Positions 1-8,337 of a DNA stretch of 64,000 nt are shown here, piece after piece. The notes beneath the pieces are model-generated. The model was not told where the DNA came from. It searched no databases and saw only the letters and a list, made by a program, of their open reading frames with translations. The stretch comes from Variovorax paradoxus (GTDB lineage Bacteria; Pseudomonadota; Gammaproteobacteria; Burkholderiales; Burkholderiaceae_C), in NCBI RefSeq assembly GCF_024734665.1, contig NZ_CP102931.1:3532001-3596000 (forward strand). Reading direction: 5' to 3'. How positions within the stretch are numbered: the stretch's first letter is position 1; each line of letters opens with the position of its first letter. The translations under genes were made by a program, and so were the position numbers.

Positions 1-115
1 CGCCCACGTACGAGCGGTTCAGATCGGAACGCTCGGCCAGCTCTTCCTGCGACCAGCCCTTGCCCTCGCGCAGCTGGCGGATGGTCACGCCGAAGTCTTC
101 GACAAATGCTTTCAT
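1..115 (-). CDS. XRE-family helix-turn-helix regulator, N-terminal fragment
   Basis: The gene starts at 115 and runs off the left edge, so only the first 38 residues are visible. They read as the first helices of a Cro/CI (XRE) DNA-binding domain, with the typical pattern WSQEELAERSDLNRSYV covering helix 2 and the recognition helix. The ATG overlaps the stop of cysE as ATGA, so the two genes are very likely translated from one message. A regulator placed after a rhodanese and cysE could act on sulfur genes, but nothing in the fragment shows its target or any C-terminal sensing domain. Confidence 0.8.
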   Translation of the reverse strand, partial: MKAFVEDFGVTIRQLREGKGWSQEELAERSDLNRSYVG

Positions 116-1029
116 GCTGCCCCACCCGCTTTCGGTGCGTTCTGCAGGCTGGCCTGCGTGACGCTCGCGCCAGGGGGCACGTCGTCGGTAATCCACACAT
201 TGCCGCCGATGACGGCGCCCTTGCCGAGCGTCACGCGCCCGAGAATCGTCGCGCCCGCGTAGATGACCACGTCGTCTTCCACCACCGGATGCCGCGGCAG
301 GCCCTTCTGCAGGTTGCCTTCGGTGTCGGTCGGAAAGCGCTTGGCGCCGAGCGTGACCGCCTGGTACAGCCGCACGCGCTTGCCGATGACGGCCGTCTCG
401 CCGATCACGACGCCCGTGCCGTGGTCGATGAAGAAACCCGCATCTATCTGCGCGCCCGGATGAATGTCGATGCCCGTCTGCGCATGCGAGAGCTCGGCCA
501 CGATGCGCGCCAGAAGCGGCAGGCCGAGCTTGTAGAGCTCATGTGCAAGGCGGTGATGGATCATCGCGAGCACGCCGGGGTAGCACAGCAGCACCTCGTC
601 GACGCTGCGCGCGGCCGGGTCGCCCTGGTAGGCCGCGAGCACGTCGCTGTCCAGCAGGCGGCGCAGGCCGGGCAGCGCGTTCGCGAACCGGCGAACGGCT
701 TCGGTGGCCGCATCGTCGATCTCGCTCGCGGGGCGCGGCTGGAGGCGAGCGTTGAAGTTCAGCTCCAGCCGGGCCTGCAAGAGCAGCGCCTGCAAGGCGG
801 CATCGAGCGTGTGGCCGACATAGAAGTCTTCGCTCTCGTGGCGCAGGTCCGGCGGGCCGAGCCGCATGGGAAAGAGCGCACCTTTCAGCGACTCGACGAT
901 CTGCGTGAGCGCATCACGCGACGGAAACTCGCGCGCACCGGGCTCGCGCGAGCGGCGCTGCGAATCGCGCCACTCGTCGCGCACGCCATGCAGCGCGCGC
1001 ACGATGTCGCTTACCTCGAAATGGGCCAT
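112..1029 (-). CDS. cysE: serine O-acetyltransferase (EpsC/CysE type)
   Basis: Transfers acetyl from acetyl-CoA to L-serine to make O-acetylserine, the carbon acceptor for sulfide in cysteine synthesis; cytosolic. The 305-residue protein has a helical N-terminal half and a left-handed beta helix of hexapeptide repeats at about 195-300. The expected active-site Asp and His lie in the IDIHPGAQI and IDHGTGVVIGE segments. It is longer than E. coli CysE (273) and matches the EpsC-like form of Burkholderiales. The start MAHFEVSDI was chosen because the longer upstream reading overlaps the rhodanese gene. It lies 37 bp after that gene and overlaps the next regulator gene by 4 bp, which suggests one transcript. 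Confidence 0.92.
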   Translation of the reverse strand: MAHFEVSDIVRALHGVRDEWRDSQRRSREPGAREFPSRDALTQIVESLKGALFPMRLGPPDLRHESEDFYVGHTLDAALQALLLQARLELNFNARLQPRPASEIDDAATEAVRRFANALPGLRRLLDSDVLAAYQGDPAARSVDEVLLCYPGVLAMIHHRLAHELYKLGLPLLARIVAELSHAQTGIDIHPGAQIDAGFFIDHGTGVVIGETAVIGKRVRLYQAVTLGAKRFPTDTEGNLQKGLPRHPVVEDDVVIYAGATILGRVTLGKGAVIGGNVWITDDVPPGASVTQASLQNAPKAGGAA

Positions 1030-1066
1030 GTGTTTTTCTCCCGGGGAACGTCTTGTGTTGAGGGTC

Positions 1067-1549
1067 TCAGTCCTGCACCCACGGCAGCTTGTGGAAACGC
1101 CAGCCGTCTGCACCGCCACGGTGCTGGTGTGCGTCGATCTCGCCCTCGAAACCTTCGAGCACGTTGAAGACATTCGTGAAGCCGGCCTTGGCAGCTGCCT
1201 CGGCGGCCAGTGCGGAACGCTTGCCGCTGCGGCACAGCAGCAGCACCACGGCGTCCTTGCCACCGTCTTTCGCCAGCTTGGCCTCCAGTTCGCGCACGAA
1301 GCGCGGGTTGCGCGTGAGCGCCGTGCCCGTGGCCCAGGCCACATGCAGGCTGTCGGGCACGTGGCCGACGAACTTGCGCTCCTCGCCCGAGCGCACATCG
1401 ACCAGAACGGCATGGCCGTTCTGCACCAGTTCCCAGGCCACCGGTGGCGTCACGCCGCCGGCGTAGGGCCAATTGCTTTCGGCGGCCTTGGCGCGCGCCT
1501 GTTCCAGTGCTTCGGGCAAGACGAGTTCTTCTTCAACTTCCACTGACAT
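1067..1549 (-). CDS. rhodanese-like sulfurtransferase
   Basis: Single-domain rhodanese of 160 residues. The domain covers roughly residues 30-150, with the catalytic cysteine in the loop CRSGKRS, where a persulfide would form. The CDC25-like beginning VLVDVRSGEERKFVGHVPDSLHVAW is split by ordinary rhodanese signatures (D-V-R and H-V-P). There is no signal peptide, so it should act in the cytoplasm, moving sulfane sulfur. It is first in a probable three-gene unit with cysE and a regulator. A motif shared with the sulfate-binding protein promoter lies upstream at 1665-1673, so it is probably controlled with other sulfur genes. The physiological sulfur donor and acceptor cannot be told from sequence. 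Confidence 0.88.
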   Translation of the reverse strand: MSVEVEEELVLPEALEQARAKAAESNWPYAGGVTPPVAWELVQNGHAVLVDVRSGEERKFVGHVPDSLHVAWATGTALTRNPRFVRELEAKLAKDGGKDAVVLLLCRSGKRSALAAEAAAKAGFTNVFNVLEGFEGEIDAHQHRGGADGWRFHKLPWVQD

Positions 1550-1664
1550 GCTGTGCGGCTCCTGTTGTGCGTTGGATACGCCTTGATGGCGATAACCACC
1601 ACTGTAGGAGCCGCACGCCGAAGCTCAAACAACTGAAAAGTCGATTCCTAACAACCATCCGATC

Positions 1665-1673
1665 TATAGAAAC
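1665..1673 (-). promoter_or_regulatory. possible cys-regulon operator half-site upstream of rhodanese
   Basis: On the minus strand this reads GTTTCTATA and lies about 115 bp before the rhodanese start. The same nine bases occur upstream of the sulfate-binding protein gene (18903-18911) in the same orientation, and a one-mismatch version lies upstream of cysI (54761-54769). All three genes belong to sulfur assimilation. A CysB/Cbl-type LysR regulator is the obvious candidate, but no binding data support this here. Confidence 0.35.
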
Positions 1674-1677
1674 AGGC

Positions 1678-2625
1678 TCAGGCAGCCGCTTCCGCAGCTT
1701 CGGCAGCGCGCACGGCCGGGGCCGTTCGGTCCACGCTCGTCGCGCCATCCACGCCATACGGCACGTCGCCCGCGATCGTCACCCGCCGCACCACGCGGTG
1801 CTGGTCGCCATAGTCGTTGATCGCGTAGTGCTGCGTGGCGCGGTTGTCCCAGATTGCCACGTCGCCCTGCGTCCAGCGCCAGCGCACCGTGTTCTCCAGG
1901 CGGTGCACATGGCTCTGCAGCACGCTCAACAGATGACCCGAGTCGTGCGTCGAATGACCGGCCAGCCTCTTCACGAAATGGCCCAGCACCAGGCTGCGCT
2001 CGCCGGTTTCGGGGTGCACGCGCACCACCGGGTGCTCGGCTTCGAGCAGGCGGCGCGTGAACACTTCCTTGTAGCGACGGGCGCCCTCGTCGTCCAGGTC
2101 AACCGGCAGGCGCGCGGCGGCGTAGTCGTAGTCGTTGCCGTGGATGGCGCGCAGCCGGTCTGCCAGCCCCTTGAGGTCGTCGGGCAGGCTCTCGTAGGCG
2201 GCCACCGTGTTGGCCCAGACGGTGTCGCCGCCATAGGCCGGAATCACCACCGCGCGCAGGATCGACACCTGCGGATAGGCAACCTCGAAGGTCACATCGG
2301 TATGCCACGAATTGGCGCGACCACCGTGGCGCGAGTCGAGCTCCAGCAGCCGCGTGCCGTCTTTCGAGGGCACGGTCGGGTGCGGCACCAGTTCGCCCCA
2401 CAGGCGGCCGAAGGCCTCCTGCTGCGCGTCGTCCAGATGTTGCTGGCCGCGGAAGAACAGCACCTTGTGCTTGAGCAGCGCGGCCTTGATCGACTGGAAA
2501 ATCTCCGGCTGCAATGCGCCGGAGAGCCGCACGCCACGCACCTCCGCGCCAATGTGGCCGGCCTGCCGGACGATGTCGAGTTCGTTGTCCTGCGCAACGA
2601 CCGGGGAAGAAAGAATGGCGCTCAT
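1678..2625 (-). CDS. TauD/TfdA-family alpha-ketoglutarate dioxygenase
   Basis: Fe(II)/2-oxoglutarate-dependent dioxygenase of 315 residues. Enzymes of this family hydroxylate the carbon next to a sulfonate or sulfate ester, releasing sulfite or sulfate. The iron-binding His-X-Asp is in SWHTDVTFE and the distal His in RATQHYAIND; the Arg that binds 2-oxoglutarate follows in QHRVVRR. The alanine-rich C-terminal tail is unusual but probably harmless. It is the last gene of a sulfonate uptake operon, 45 bp after the ATPase gene. Taurine, an alkanesulfonate or an alkyl sulfate (AtsK-like) are all possible substrates; sequence alone does not choose between them. Confidence 0.88.
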   Translation of the reverse strand: MSAILSSPVVAQDNELDIVRQAGHIGAEVRGVRLSGALQPEIFQSIKAALLKHKVLFFRGQQHLDDAQQEAFGRLWGELVPHPTVPSKDGTRLLELDSRHGGRANSWHTDVTFEVAYPQVSILRAVVIPAYGGDTVWANTVAAYESLPDDLKGLADRLRAIHGNDYDYAAARLPVDLDDEGARRYKEVFTRRLLEAEHPVVRVHPETGERSLVLGHFVKRLAGHSTHDSGHLLSVLQSHVHRLENTVRWRWTQGDVAIWDNRATQHYAINDYGDQHRVVRRVTIAGDVPYGVDGATSVDRTAPAVRAAEAAEAAA

Positions 2626-2670
2626 CGAAGGTCCTCTTTGGTTGATGGAAGAAAGGAAAGAAACAAGGGC

Positions 2671-3492
2671 TCAGTAGGCAAAGCGCAGGCCGGCAGGCAA
2701 GCCACCCACCGGATACAGCGGCGTTTCGGCCGGTGGCGGCGTGCCCGCGAACTCGCGCAGCACCTCTTCCTTGACGTGGGTAAAGGCAAGGTCCACGCGG
2801 TTGCGCGGATGTGCAAGCTCCACCGGCACGATGCGGCGGATGCGCCCGGGACGCGGCTCCATCACCACCACCTTGTCGCCGAGGTACACGGCCTCCTCCA
2901 CGTCGTGCGTGACGAGGATCATGGTGATGCCCTCGGCCTGCCAGATGCGGTGCAGCTCCTGCTGCAGATGCGCGCGCGTCATCGCGTCGAGCGCGCCGAA
3001 AGGCTCGTCGAGCAGCAATATCTCGGGCCGGTTCACCAGCGCCCGCGCAATCGCCACGCGCTGCGACATGCCGCCCGAGAGCTGATGCGGATAGGCACTC
3101 TCGAAGCCCTTGAGCCCGACCAGCTCGATGTGCGCCTGCACCTCCTTGCGCTTCTGCTGCGCGCTGAGACCGGCATTGAGCAGGCCCAGCGCAATGTTGT
3201 CCCGCACAGTGAGCCACGGAAACAGCCGGTGCTCCTGGAACACGATGCCGCGGTCGAGGCTGGTGCCGACGATGCGATTCCCGTCGATCAGCACCTCGCC
3301 GCGGTAGTCGGCTTCGAGGCCGACGATCAGCCGCAGCAGCGTCGACTTGCCACATCCGCTGGAGCCCACGATGCTGACGAACTCGCCCGGCGTGATGGTC
3401 AGGCTGATGTCGTCGAGCACCTTCAGCGGTGCGCCCTCGACCTCGTATTGCTTGCTGAGCTGGCGTATTTCCAGAGTGGCGGCGTGTGCCAT
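2671..3492 (-). CDS. ABC transporter ATPase, nitrate/sulfonate/taurine class
   Basis: Cytoplasmic ATPase of 273 residues that powers uptake through the two permeases encoded just upstream. Walker A is GSSGCGKST, the Q-loop lies in VFQEHRLFPW, the signature is QLSGGMSQRVAIARAL and Walker B is ILLLDEPFGALD, followed by the His switch in LVTHDVEEA. The EHRLFPWLTV stretch is typical of SsuB/TauB/NrtD proteins. The start MAHAATLEI was chosen because upstream in-frame sequence lies over the permease gene. The C-terminal 30 residues extend past the usual end. The substrate is probably a sulfonate, judged from the neighbouring dioxygenase and flavin monooxygenase. Confidence 0.9.
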   Translation of the reverse strand: MAHAATLEIRQLSKQYEVEGAPLKVLDDISLTITPGEFVSIVGSSGCGKSTLLRLIVGLEADYRGEVLIDGNRIVGTSLDRGIVFQEHRLFPWLTVRDNIALGLLNAGLSAQQKRKEVQAHIELVGLKGFESAYPHQLSGGMSQRVAIARALVNRPEILLLDEPFGALDAMTRAHLQQELHRIWQAEGITMILVTHDVEEAVYLGDKVVVMEPRPGRIRRIVPVELAHPRNRVDLAFTHVKEEVLREFAGTPPPAETPLYPVGGLPAGLRFAY

Positions 3493-3512
3493 TGCGTTGT
3501 TCTTTCTCTTGT

Positions 3513-4304
3513 TCAGAAGCCGGCCACGGAACGTCCGCGCCAGGCCAGCAGGCGGTTCTCGATGCGCGTGGCAATCCAGTTGAGCGTGAAGCCCACGAGC
3601 CCGACCACGATCACGCCGAAGATCACCAGGTCCATACGGAAGTGGTCGCGCCCGTCGATCATGGTGTTGCCGATGCCCTTGCCCGAGACCAGCAGGTACT
3701 CCGCCCCGAGCGTGGCAAGCCATGCGTAGATCAGCGCCAGGTGAATGCCCGCGAAGATCGACGGCGACGCGCTCGGCAGCACCACGCGCGTGAACAGCTG
3801 CCAGCGGTTGAAGCGCAGCACCCGCGCCACCTCGACCAAGTCGCCCGGCACGCTGCGGATGCCTTCGAAGGTGTTGAGCACCACCGGGAAGAAGGCCGCG
3901 AGCGACAGAAAGGCCACCTTGGCCGCGTCGCCCAGTCCGAACCACACCGACAGCAGCGGAATCCACGCGAACAGCGAAATCTGCTTGAGCGTGTGGAAGC
4001 CCGGCCCCACCAGGTTCTCGAACAACCGCGACAAGCCCAGCGCCGCGCCGAACAGCAGCCCGGCGCTCGCGCCGATGGCAAAGCCAGCCAGGTCGCGCCA
4101 CAGGCTGGCGGAGAGCCCTACCCACAGCTCCCCACTCGTGGCCTGCTCCACCGCCTGCTGCCAGACGCTGTCGATCGACACCAGCAGCGGCGAGCTCGAC
4201 CAGCCGAAGCGGAAGGCTGCCCACCAGAGCGCCACCAGCAATGCAGGCAGCACCCAGCCGCGCAATGGTTTCGGCACGCGGCGAAAGAGGTTCCCGGCAC
4301 TCAT
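3513..4304 (-). CDS. ABC transporter permease, SsuC/TauC type (second of two)
   Basis: Integral inner-membrane permease of 263 residues with about six hydrophobic segments. The binding-protein-dependent transport motif (EAA loop) is in VEVARVLRFNRWQLFTRVVL. It is a paralogue of the upstream permease, and its start overlaps that gene's stop by one base (TGATG), so translation is probably coupled. Most SsuBC or TauBC systems have one permease gene whose product forms a homodimer; two different adjacent genes suggest a heterodimer. It sits 20 bp before the ATPase gene. The transported compound is inferred from context to be a sulfonate. Confidence 0.88.
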   Translation of the reverse strand: MSAGNLFRRVPKPLRGWVLPALLVALWWAAFRFGWSSSPLLVSIDSVWQQAVEQATSGELWVGLSASLWRDLAGFAIGASAGLLFGAALGLSRLFENLVGPGFHTLKQISLFAWIPLLSVWFGLGDAAKVAFLSLAAFFPVVLNTFEGIRSVPGDLVEVARVLRFNRWQLFTRVVLPSASPSIFAGIHLALIYAWLATLGAEYLLVSGKGIGNTMIDGRDHFRMDLVIFGVIVVGLVGFTLNWIATRIENRLLAWRGRSVAGF

Positions 4305-5143
4305 CAGAACCCCGCCCGCCGCCAGCGCAGCAGCCGCGTTTCGATCAGCGCCAAGAGCTTGTCGAGCACAAAGCCAACCAGCCCCACCATTACCACCGCC
4401 GCCAGCACCACGTCGAGCTGGAACAGCTGCCGCCCGAACACGATCATGTAGCCCAGCCCTTCGCTCGACGCCAGCAGCTCAACCACCACCAGCGCGAGCC
4501 ATGCATGCGTGAAGCCGTAGCGCACGCCGTTCCAGATGGGTGCCGCCGCAGCCGGGAACACCACCCGCGACAGCAGTTGCCACCGGCTGAAGCGGAACAC
4601 GCGCGCCACCTCGATGTAGCGCGTCGGCACGTTCTGGATGCCCTTGTAGGTGTTGAGCGCAATGGGCACCAGCGAAGCCTTGGCGATCAGGATGATCTTG
4701 AGCGTCTCGTCGATGCCCACCAGCAGCATCAGCAACGGCAGCCATCCCAGCACCGGCACCTGCGCGAAGGCCTTGAACAGCGGATAGACGTAGTCCTTGA
4801 AGGTCGGCGACAGCCCCATCGCCGTGCCGATGAGCAAGCCGCCCACCAGCCCGACGCCAAAGCCCGCGAACACGCGCCAGAGGCTGATGCGCAGGTTGTC
4901 GAGCAATTCCCCGCTGCGCAGCGCCTCGGCGAAGGTGGCCGCCACCGCCTCGGGCGAAGGCAGCACCTGCGGCGCGATCCATTCGTTGCGCGCCGCGATG
5001 TGCCACAGCAGCAGCACGGCCAGTGGCACCGGCCAGGCCAGCAGCAGGCGCGCCGTGCCAGGCAGCCATCGGCGCCATGCCGCAAGAGGCGAAGCTCGCC
5101 CGACGACCGGAAGCGACAGCTCCGGAGGCAGCACCGCACTCAT
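4304..5143 (-). CDS. ABC transporter permease, SsuC/TauC type (first of two)
   Basis: Integral inner-membrane permease of 279 residues with an arginine-rich N-terminus, about six membrane spans and the cytoplasmic coupling loop in IEVARVFRFSRWQLLSRVVF. It closely parallels the permease encoded next, which points to tandem duplication and a heterodimeric channel. Its start overlaps the stop of the flavin monooxygenase gene by 4 bp, and its stop overlaps the start of the next permease by one base. This tight packing indicates one operon. The family carries nitrate, sulfonate, taurine or bicarbonate; the oxygenase neighbours favour a sulfonate. Confidence 0.88.
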   Translation of the reverse strand: MSAVLPPELSLPVVGRASPLAAWRRWLPGTARLLLAWPVPLAVLLLWHIAARNEWIAPQVLPSPEAVAATFAEALRSGELLDNLRISLWRVFAGFGVGLVGGLLIGTAMGLSPTFKDYVYPLFKAFAQVPVLGWLPLLMLLVGIDETLKIILIAKASLVPIALNTYKGIQNVPTRYIEVARVFRFSRWQLLSRVVFPAAAAPIWNGVRYGFTHAWLALVVVELLASSEGLGYMIVFGRQLFQLDVVLAAVVMVGLVGFVLDKLLALIETRLLRWRRAGF

Positions 5144-6504
5144 GCGGCCGCCTTGAGATCACGCGCCAGCAGATGCCGGTTCGCGGGCCGCGCCAGTCCC
5201 AGGTTCTCGCGCAGCGTGCGGCCTTCGTATTCATGGCGGAACAGGCCGCGGCGGCGCAGTTCGGGCACCACCTGCGTCACGAAGTCGTCCAGCCCGCCGG
5301 GCAAGGTCGGCGGCATGACGTTGAAGCCGTCGGCCGCCTCTTCCTCGAACCACTGCTGCAACTGGTCGGCGATCTGCGAGGCCGTGCCGTGGATCGACCA
5401 GTGCCCGCGCGCCGTGCCCACGCGCTGGTAGAGCTGGCGGATGCTCAGGCCCTCGGTGCGCGCCAGTTCGGTCACGAGCCGGAAGCGGCTCTTGGGCCCG
5501 TTCGGCTCGGGCAGGTTGCCGGGCAGCGGACCGTCGACCGGGTAGCCCGTCAGGTCGATGCCACCGATCACCGTCGACAGCAGCGCCACGCCCACGTCGG
5601 GCGGAATCAGCGATTGCAGCTCTTCGAGCTTTTCCTTCGCATGCTGTTCGCTCTGCCCCACCACCGGAAACACGCCCGGCAAAATCTTGAGCCCCTCGGG
5701 GTCGCGGCCATGGTGCGCCAGCTGCGCCTTGAGGCCGCGATAGAAAGCCTGCGCGCCCGCCAGCGACTGCTGCGCGGTGAAGATCACCTCCGCCGTCGCA
5801 GCGGCCAGCGCCTGCCCCGCTTCCGAAGCGCCGGCCTGCACCACCACCGGGTGCCCCTGCGGCGGCCGCGCGACGTTGAGCGGGCCGCGCACGCGAAAGT
5901 GCTTTCCCTGGTGCGCCAGCACATGCAGCCGACTGGGGTCGAAGTATTCGCCGGCCGCCTTGTCGTGCGTGAAGGCATCGTCGTCCCACGAATCCCACAG
6001 CCCTGTCACCACATCGACGAACTCCCGCGCGCGCTCGTAGCGCAGCGCGTGCTCGGGATGCCGGTCGAGATTGAAGTTCAGCGCCTCGGCCTCGTTGGAC
6101 GAGGTAACGACGTTCCAGCCCGAACGTCCGCCGCTCAGGTGATCGAGCGAGGCGAACTTGCGCGCCACGTGATACGGCTCGTTGTAGGTGGTCGACACCG
6201 TGGCGATCAGGCCCAGCCGCTCGGTCACGGCCGCGAGCGCCGACAGCAACGTCAACGGCTCGAAGCCAGAGACCCGTGCGCTGCGATGCAGGGTGCGCGA
6301 CGCCGACGCGTCGCGGATGCCCACGCTGTCGGCCAGGAACACCGCATCGAACTTCGCGCGCTCCGCCGTCTGCGCCAGCGCCTTGTAGTGCGCGAAACCG
6401 AGCCCGGCCTGCAGCGGCACATCGGGGTGGCGCCACGCCGCCACATGATGGCCGGTCGCCATCAGGAAGGCGTTGAGCTTGATCTGCCGCTTGCTGCTGC
6501 TCAT
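5140..6504 (-). CDS. FMN-dependent monooxygenase, NtaA/SnaA/DszA family
   Basis: Luciferase-like flavin monooxygenase of 454 residues, long enough for the NtaA/SnaA/DszA/ScmK branch rather than SsuD (about 380). Such enzymes use FMNH2 and oxygen to cleave C-N or C-S bonds; a flavin reductase must supply the reduced flavin. Family features are the N-terminal beta strand IKLNAFLM, the segment FDAVFLADSVG, and SGRSGWNVVTS. It is embedded in an ABC uptake operon with overlaps of 4 bp on both sides, so its substrate is probably what the transporter imports. An organosulfur compound is likely; aminopolycarboxylates cannot be excluded. Confidence 0.87.
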   Translation of the reverse strand: MSSSKRQIKLNAFLMATGHHVAAWRHPDVPLQAGLGFAHYKALAQTAERAKFDAVFLADSVGIRDASASRTLHRSARVSGFEPLTLLSALAAVTERLGLIATVSTTYNEPYHVARKFASLDHLSGGRSGWNVVTSSNEAEALNFNLDRHPEHALRYERAREFVDVVTGLWDSWDDDAFTHDKAAGEYFDPSRLHVLAHQGKHFRVRGPLNVARPPQGHPVVVQAGASEAGQALAAATAEVIFTAQQSLAGAQAFYRGLKAQLAHHGRDPEGLKILPGVFPVVGQSEQHAKEKLEELQSLIPPDVGVALLSTVIGGIDLTGYPVDGPLPGNLPEPNGPKSRFRLVTELARTEGLSIRQLYQRVGTARGHWSIHGTASQIADQLQQWFEEEAADGFNVMPPTLPGGLDDFVTQVVPELRRRGLFRHEYEGRTLRENLGLARPANRHLLARDLKAAA

Positions 6505-7604
6505 CGCGCCACCGCCACTTGCTTGCCGCTGACTTCGCCATTGGCCTCATACACCGGCCAGTAGTTCTCCAGCTTCAGCTCGCGCAGCGCTGCATCGAGA
6601 AAGCTGCGATCGAACCAGTTGTCGATCTCGGCCTTGCCGCGCACCAGCTTGAGCGCCAGTGCCTGTTCGGCCGAATCCTTGTAGCGCTGCACCAGGAACG
6701 GATCGAGCAGCGGCGACAGGCGCACGCGCAGCGGCTGGCCGATGAAGTCCTCGCGCCAGTATTTCTCGGCCACCTCGGCCTTGCCCCATTGCCTGAACAC
6801 TTCGTCGCGCTGCGATTCGTCGGAGTAGCGCCGCGCCACCGTCACCAGCGACTTGACGATGCGCTGCGTGGCCTTGGGATAGCTCCGCGCGAAATCGTCC
6901 GAGGCCAGCAGCACGGTTTGCCGCGTGTACTTGAACGAATCCTCGGAAGCCGAATAGATCACCTTCGCCGCGCCCTTGTCGCGCAGCACGAACAGCTCGA
7001 CATAGCCGAACGCGCCATCGATGTCCCTGGTGGCCAGCGCGGCCTGTGCGCCCGGCAGGTCGAGGTTGATGAGGCGGACGTCGCTTTCCTTCAGCCCGTG
7101 CGCGGCCAACGCGCGCACGGCCGCGAGATGCAGGTTCGTGCCCTTGTAGAGCGCGATGCGCTTGCCGCGCAGATCCTCGATGCGCTTGACCGGCGAATCC
7201 GGCGGCACCGCGAGGTAGAGGCCGTTGCGCACCCCCGAGCCCGCGATGATCCGAGTCTTGACTCCGCCCGCGCGGTGCACGATGGAAGGCAGGTCGCCCT
7301 GCCAGGCCAGGTCGAGCTGCTTGTTGACCAGTGCCTCGTTCACCGCCGGGCCCGCGCCCTTGAAGAACACCCATTCGATCTTCGTGCCGTCAGCCTTGAA
7401 CTCTTCCTCGAGCCCGCCGAAGGCATGCAGCAGCGCCGCAGACGACCCGCCGAAGCGCACCGGGTTGCCCACGCCGCCGGTGGCCACGCCGATGCGGATG
7501 GTGGCCGGCGTTTCGGTGTTGGCCGCCAGCAGGCGTGGTGCGGCGGCGATCAAAGGCCACGCAGCAGCGTGACGAAGAAACGAACGTTTGAGCATGAGCG
7601 GCAA
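6501..7604 (-). CDS. periplasmic sulfonate-type substrate-binding protein
   Basis: Binding protein of 367 residues, first gene of the transport and oxygenase operon. A signal peptide covers about residues 1-28 (RRS-like start KRSFLRHAAAWPLIAAAPRLLA). The mature part is the SsuA/TauA/NrtA periplasmic fold, with the family segment DLRGKRIALYKGTNLHLA and a conserved GAFGYVELFVL-type hinge region. The start is either M1 or M4 (MLKRSF); M4 gives a more normal signal peptide. Its stop overlaps the monooxygenase start by 4 bp. No recognisable promoter motif of the TATAGAAAC kind was found upstream. Confidence 0.88.
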   Translation of the reverse strand: MPLMLKRSFLRHAAAWPLIAAAPRLLAANTETPATIRIGVATGGVGNPVRFGGSSAALLHAFGGLEEEFKADGTKIEWVFFKGAGPAVNEALVNKQLDLAWQGDLPSIVHRAGGVKTRIIAGSGVRNGLYLAVPPDSPVKRIEDLRGKRIALYKGTNLHLAAVRALAAHGLKESDVRLINLDLPGAQAALATRDIDGAFGYVELFVLRDKGAAKVIYSASEDSFKYTRQTVLLASDDFARSYPKATQRIVKSLVTVARRYSDESQRDEVFRQWGKAEVAEKYWREDFIGQPLRVRLSPLLDPFLVQRYKDSAEQALALKLVRGKAEIDNWFDRSFLDAALRELKLENYWPVYEANGEVSGKQVAVAR

Positions 7605-7720
7605 CCTTGGCTTCGATGAATCCAGAAGATTCTGCGAGGCGGGTGCGCGAGGCGGAAGGAAGCTGTTCGCGCTTTCTAATGCGCCCCGCGACTAAGGGTG
7701 ATTGCCGTTTGGAGACAGCC

Positions 7721-7744
7721 AAAAGAAAACCCGCCGTAGCGGGT
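7721..7744 (-). terminator. intrinsic terminator after amidase module 1
   Basis: Read on the minus strand, a 6-bp perfect stem ACCCGC/GCGGGT with a four-base loop (7729-7744) is followed by TTTTCTTTT-like sequence (7721-7728). It ends the three-gene amidase module about 30 bp after the last stop. The second module ends with an almost identical hairpin and T-tract. Confidence 0.85.
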
Positions 7745-7773
7745 AATCAGGGGAGAGCGCCTTGGTTGGTATG

Positions 7774-8337
7774 TCAGGGCTTGTCGCGTTCAGCTCGCCC
7801 CCACTTCAACCGAAACTCCGCTTCGCTGGCAGAGAGCTGCCCTTCCACCACCAGCCTCTTGAGCCTTCGCTCATCCGCGCGGTTCAGTGCATCTTTCAGG
7901 AGAGCCATCTTGCGCTTCCGGCAAGGGCTGCATTCGTAGAAACTCGTCGGACTCCCCGTGGGCTTCATCTTTGCGTCGTACTCAAGTGCAAGAGTTCGCC
8001 CATTGGGTTCAATACCCATGGCGAGGATTTTTCCGTTCTTGAACGTGACGAGGGCACTCCCTTCGCACCCTGTGGTATCGGTTCTTTCCGGGTCGTAGGC
8101 TTTCCACGAAACCCTGCGCATATGCCGCAAGGCGTAGCGGACGTCCTCTTCTGCCAGCACGACATCGTCGCAGTTCAGAAAATCCTTGTTCTCCCAGGCA
8201 CCTCGGTGCGAAGGGTGTGTGACTTCCACTTTCTGCACATACGCGATGGGGTACCGCTTGTCAGCGGCCTGCGCTGAAGATGTTCCCGCTGCCACGATCA
8301 GTATCGTGGCCACGAGATTGTTGATCTTGCGCATCAA
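7774..8337 (-). CDS. secreted four-cysteine protein, type A (module 1); candidate immunity protein
   Basis: I do not recognise a named family. The 187-residue protein has a clear Sec signal peptide ending AQA before ADKRYP, so it is expected in the periplasm. The mature part holds four cysteines (in FLNCDD, TTGCEG and YECSPC), enough for two disulfides, and ends in a long charged helical tail. It is related to the neighbouring type B protein and most similar to the type A protein of module 2 (38879-39430). Its start overlaps the type B stop as ATGA. Placement directly after an amidase that has no signal peptide suggests it protects the periplasm from that enzyme. This role is inferred, not shown. 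Confidence 0.75.
   Translation of the reverse strand: MMRKINNLVATILIVAAGTSSAQAADKRYPIAYVQKVEVTHPSHRGAWENKDFLNCDDVVLAEEDVRYALRHMRRVSWKAYDPERTDTTGCEGSALVTFKNGKILAMGIEPNGRTLALEYDAKMKPTGSPTSFYECSPCRKRKMALLKDALNRADERRLKRLVVEGQLSASEAEFRLKWGRAERDKP

Noticed and set aside
1444..3729. A 761-codon open frame on the plus strand opposite the dioxygenase and ATPase genes
   Set aside because: It lies antisense to two well-identified genes; its composition (His, Arg and Ala rich) is that of a shadow frame in GC-rich DNA.
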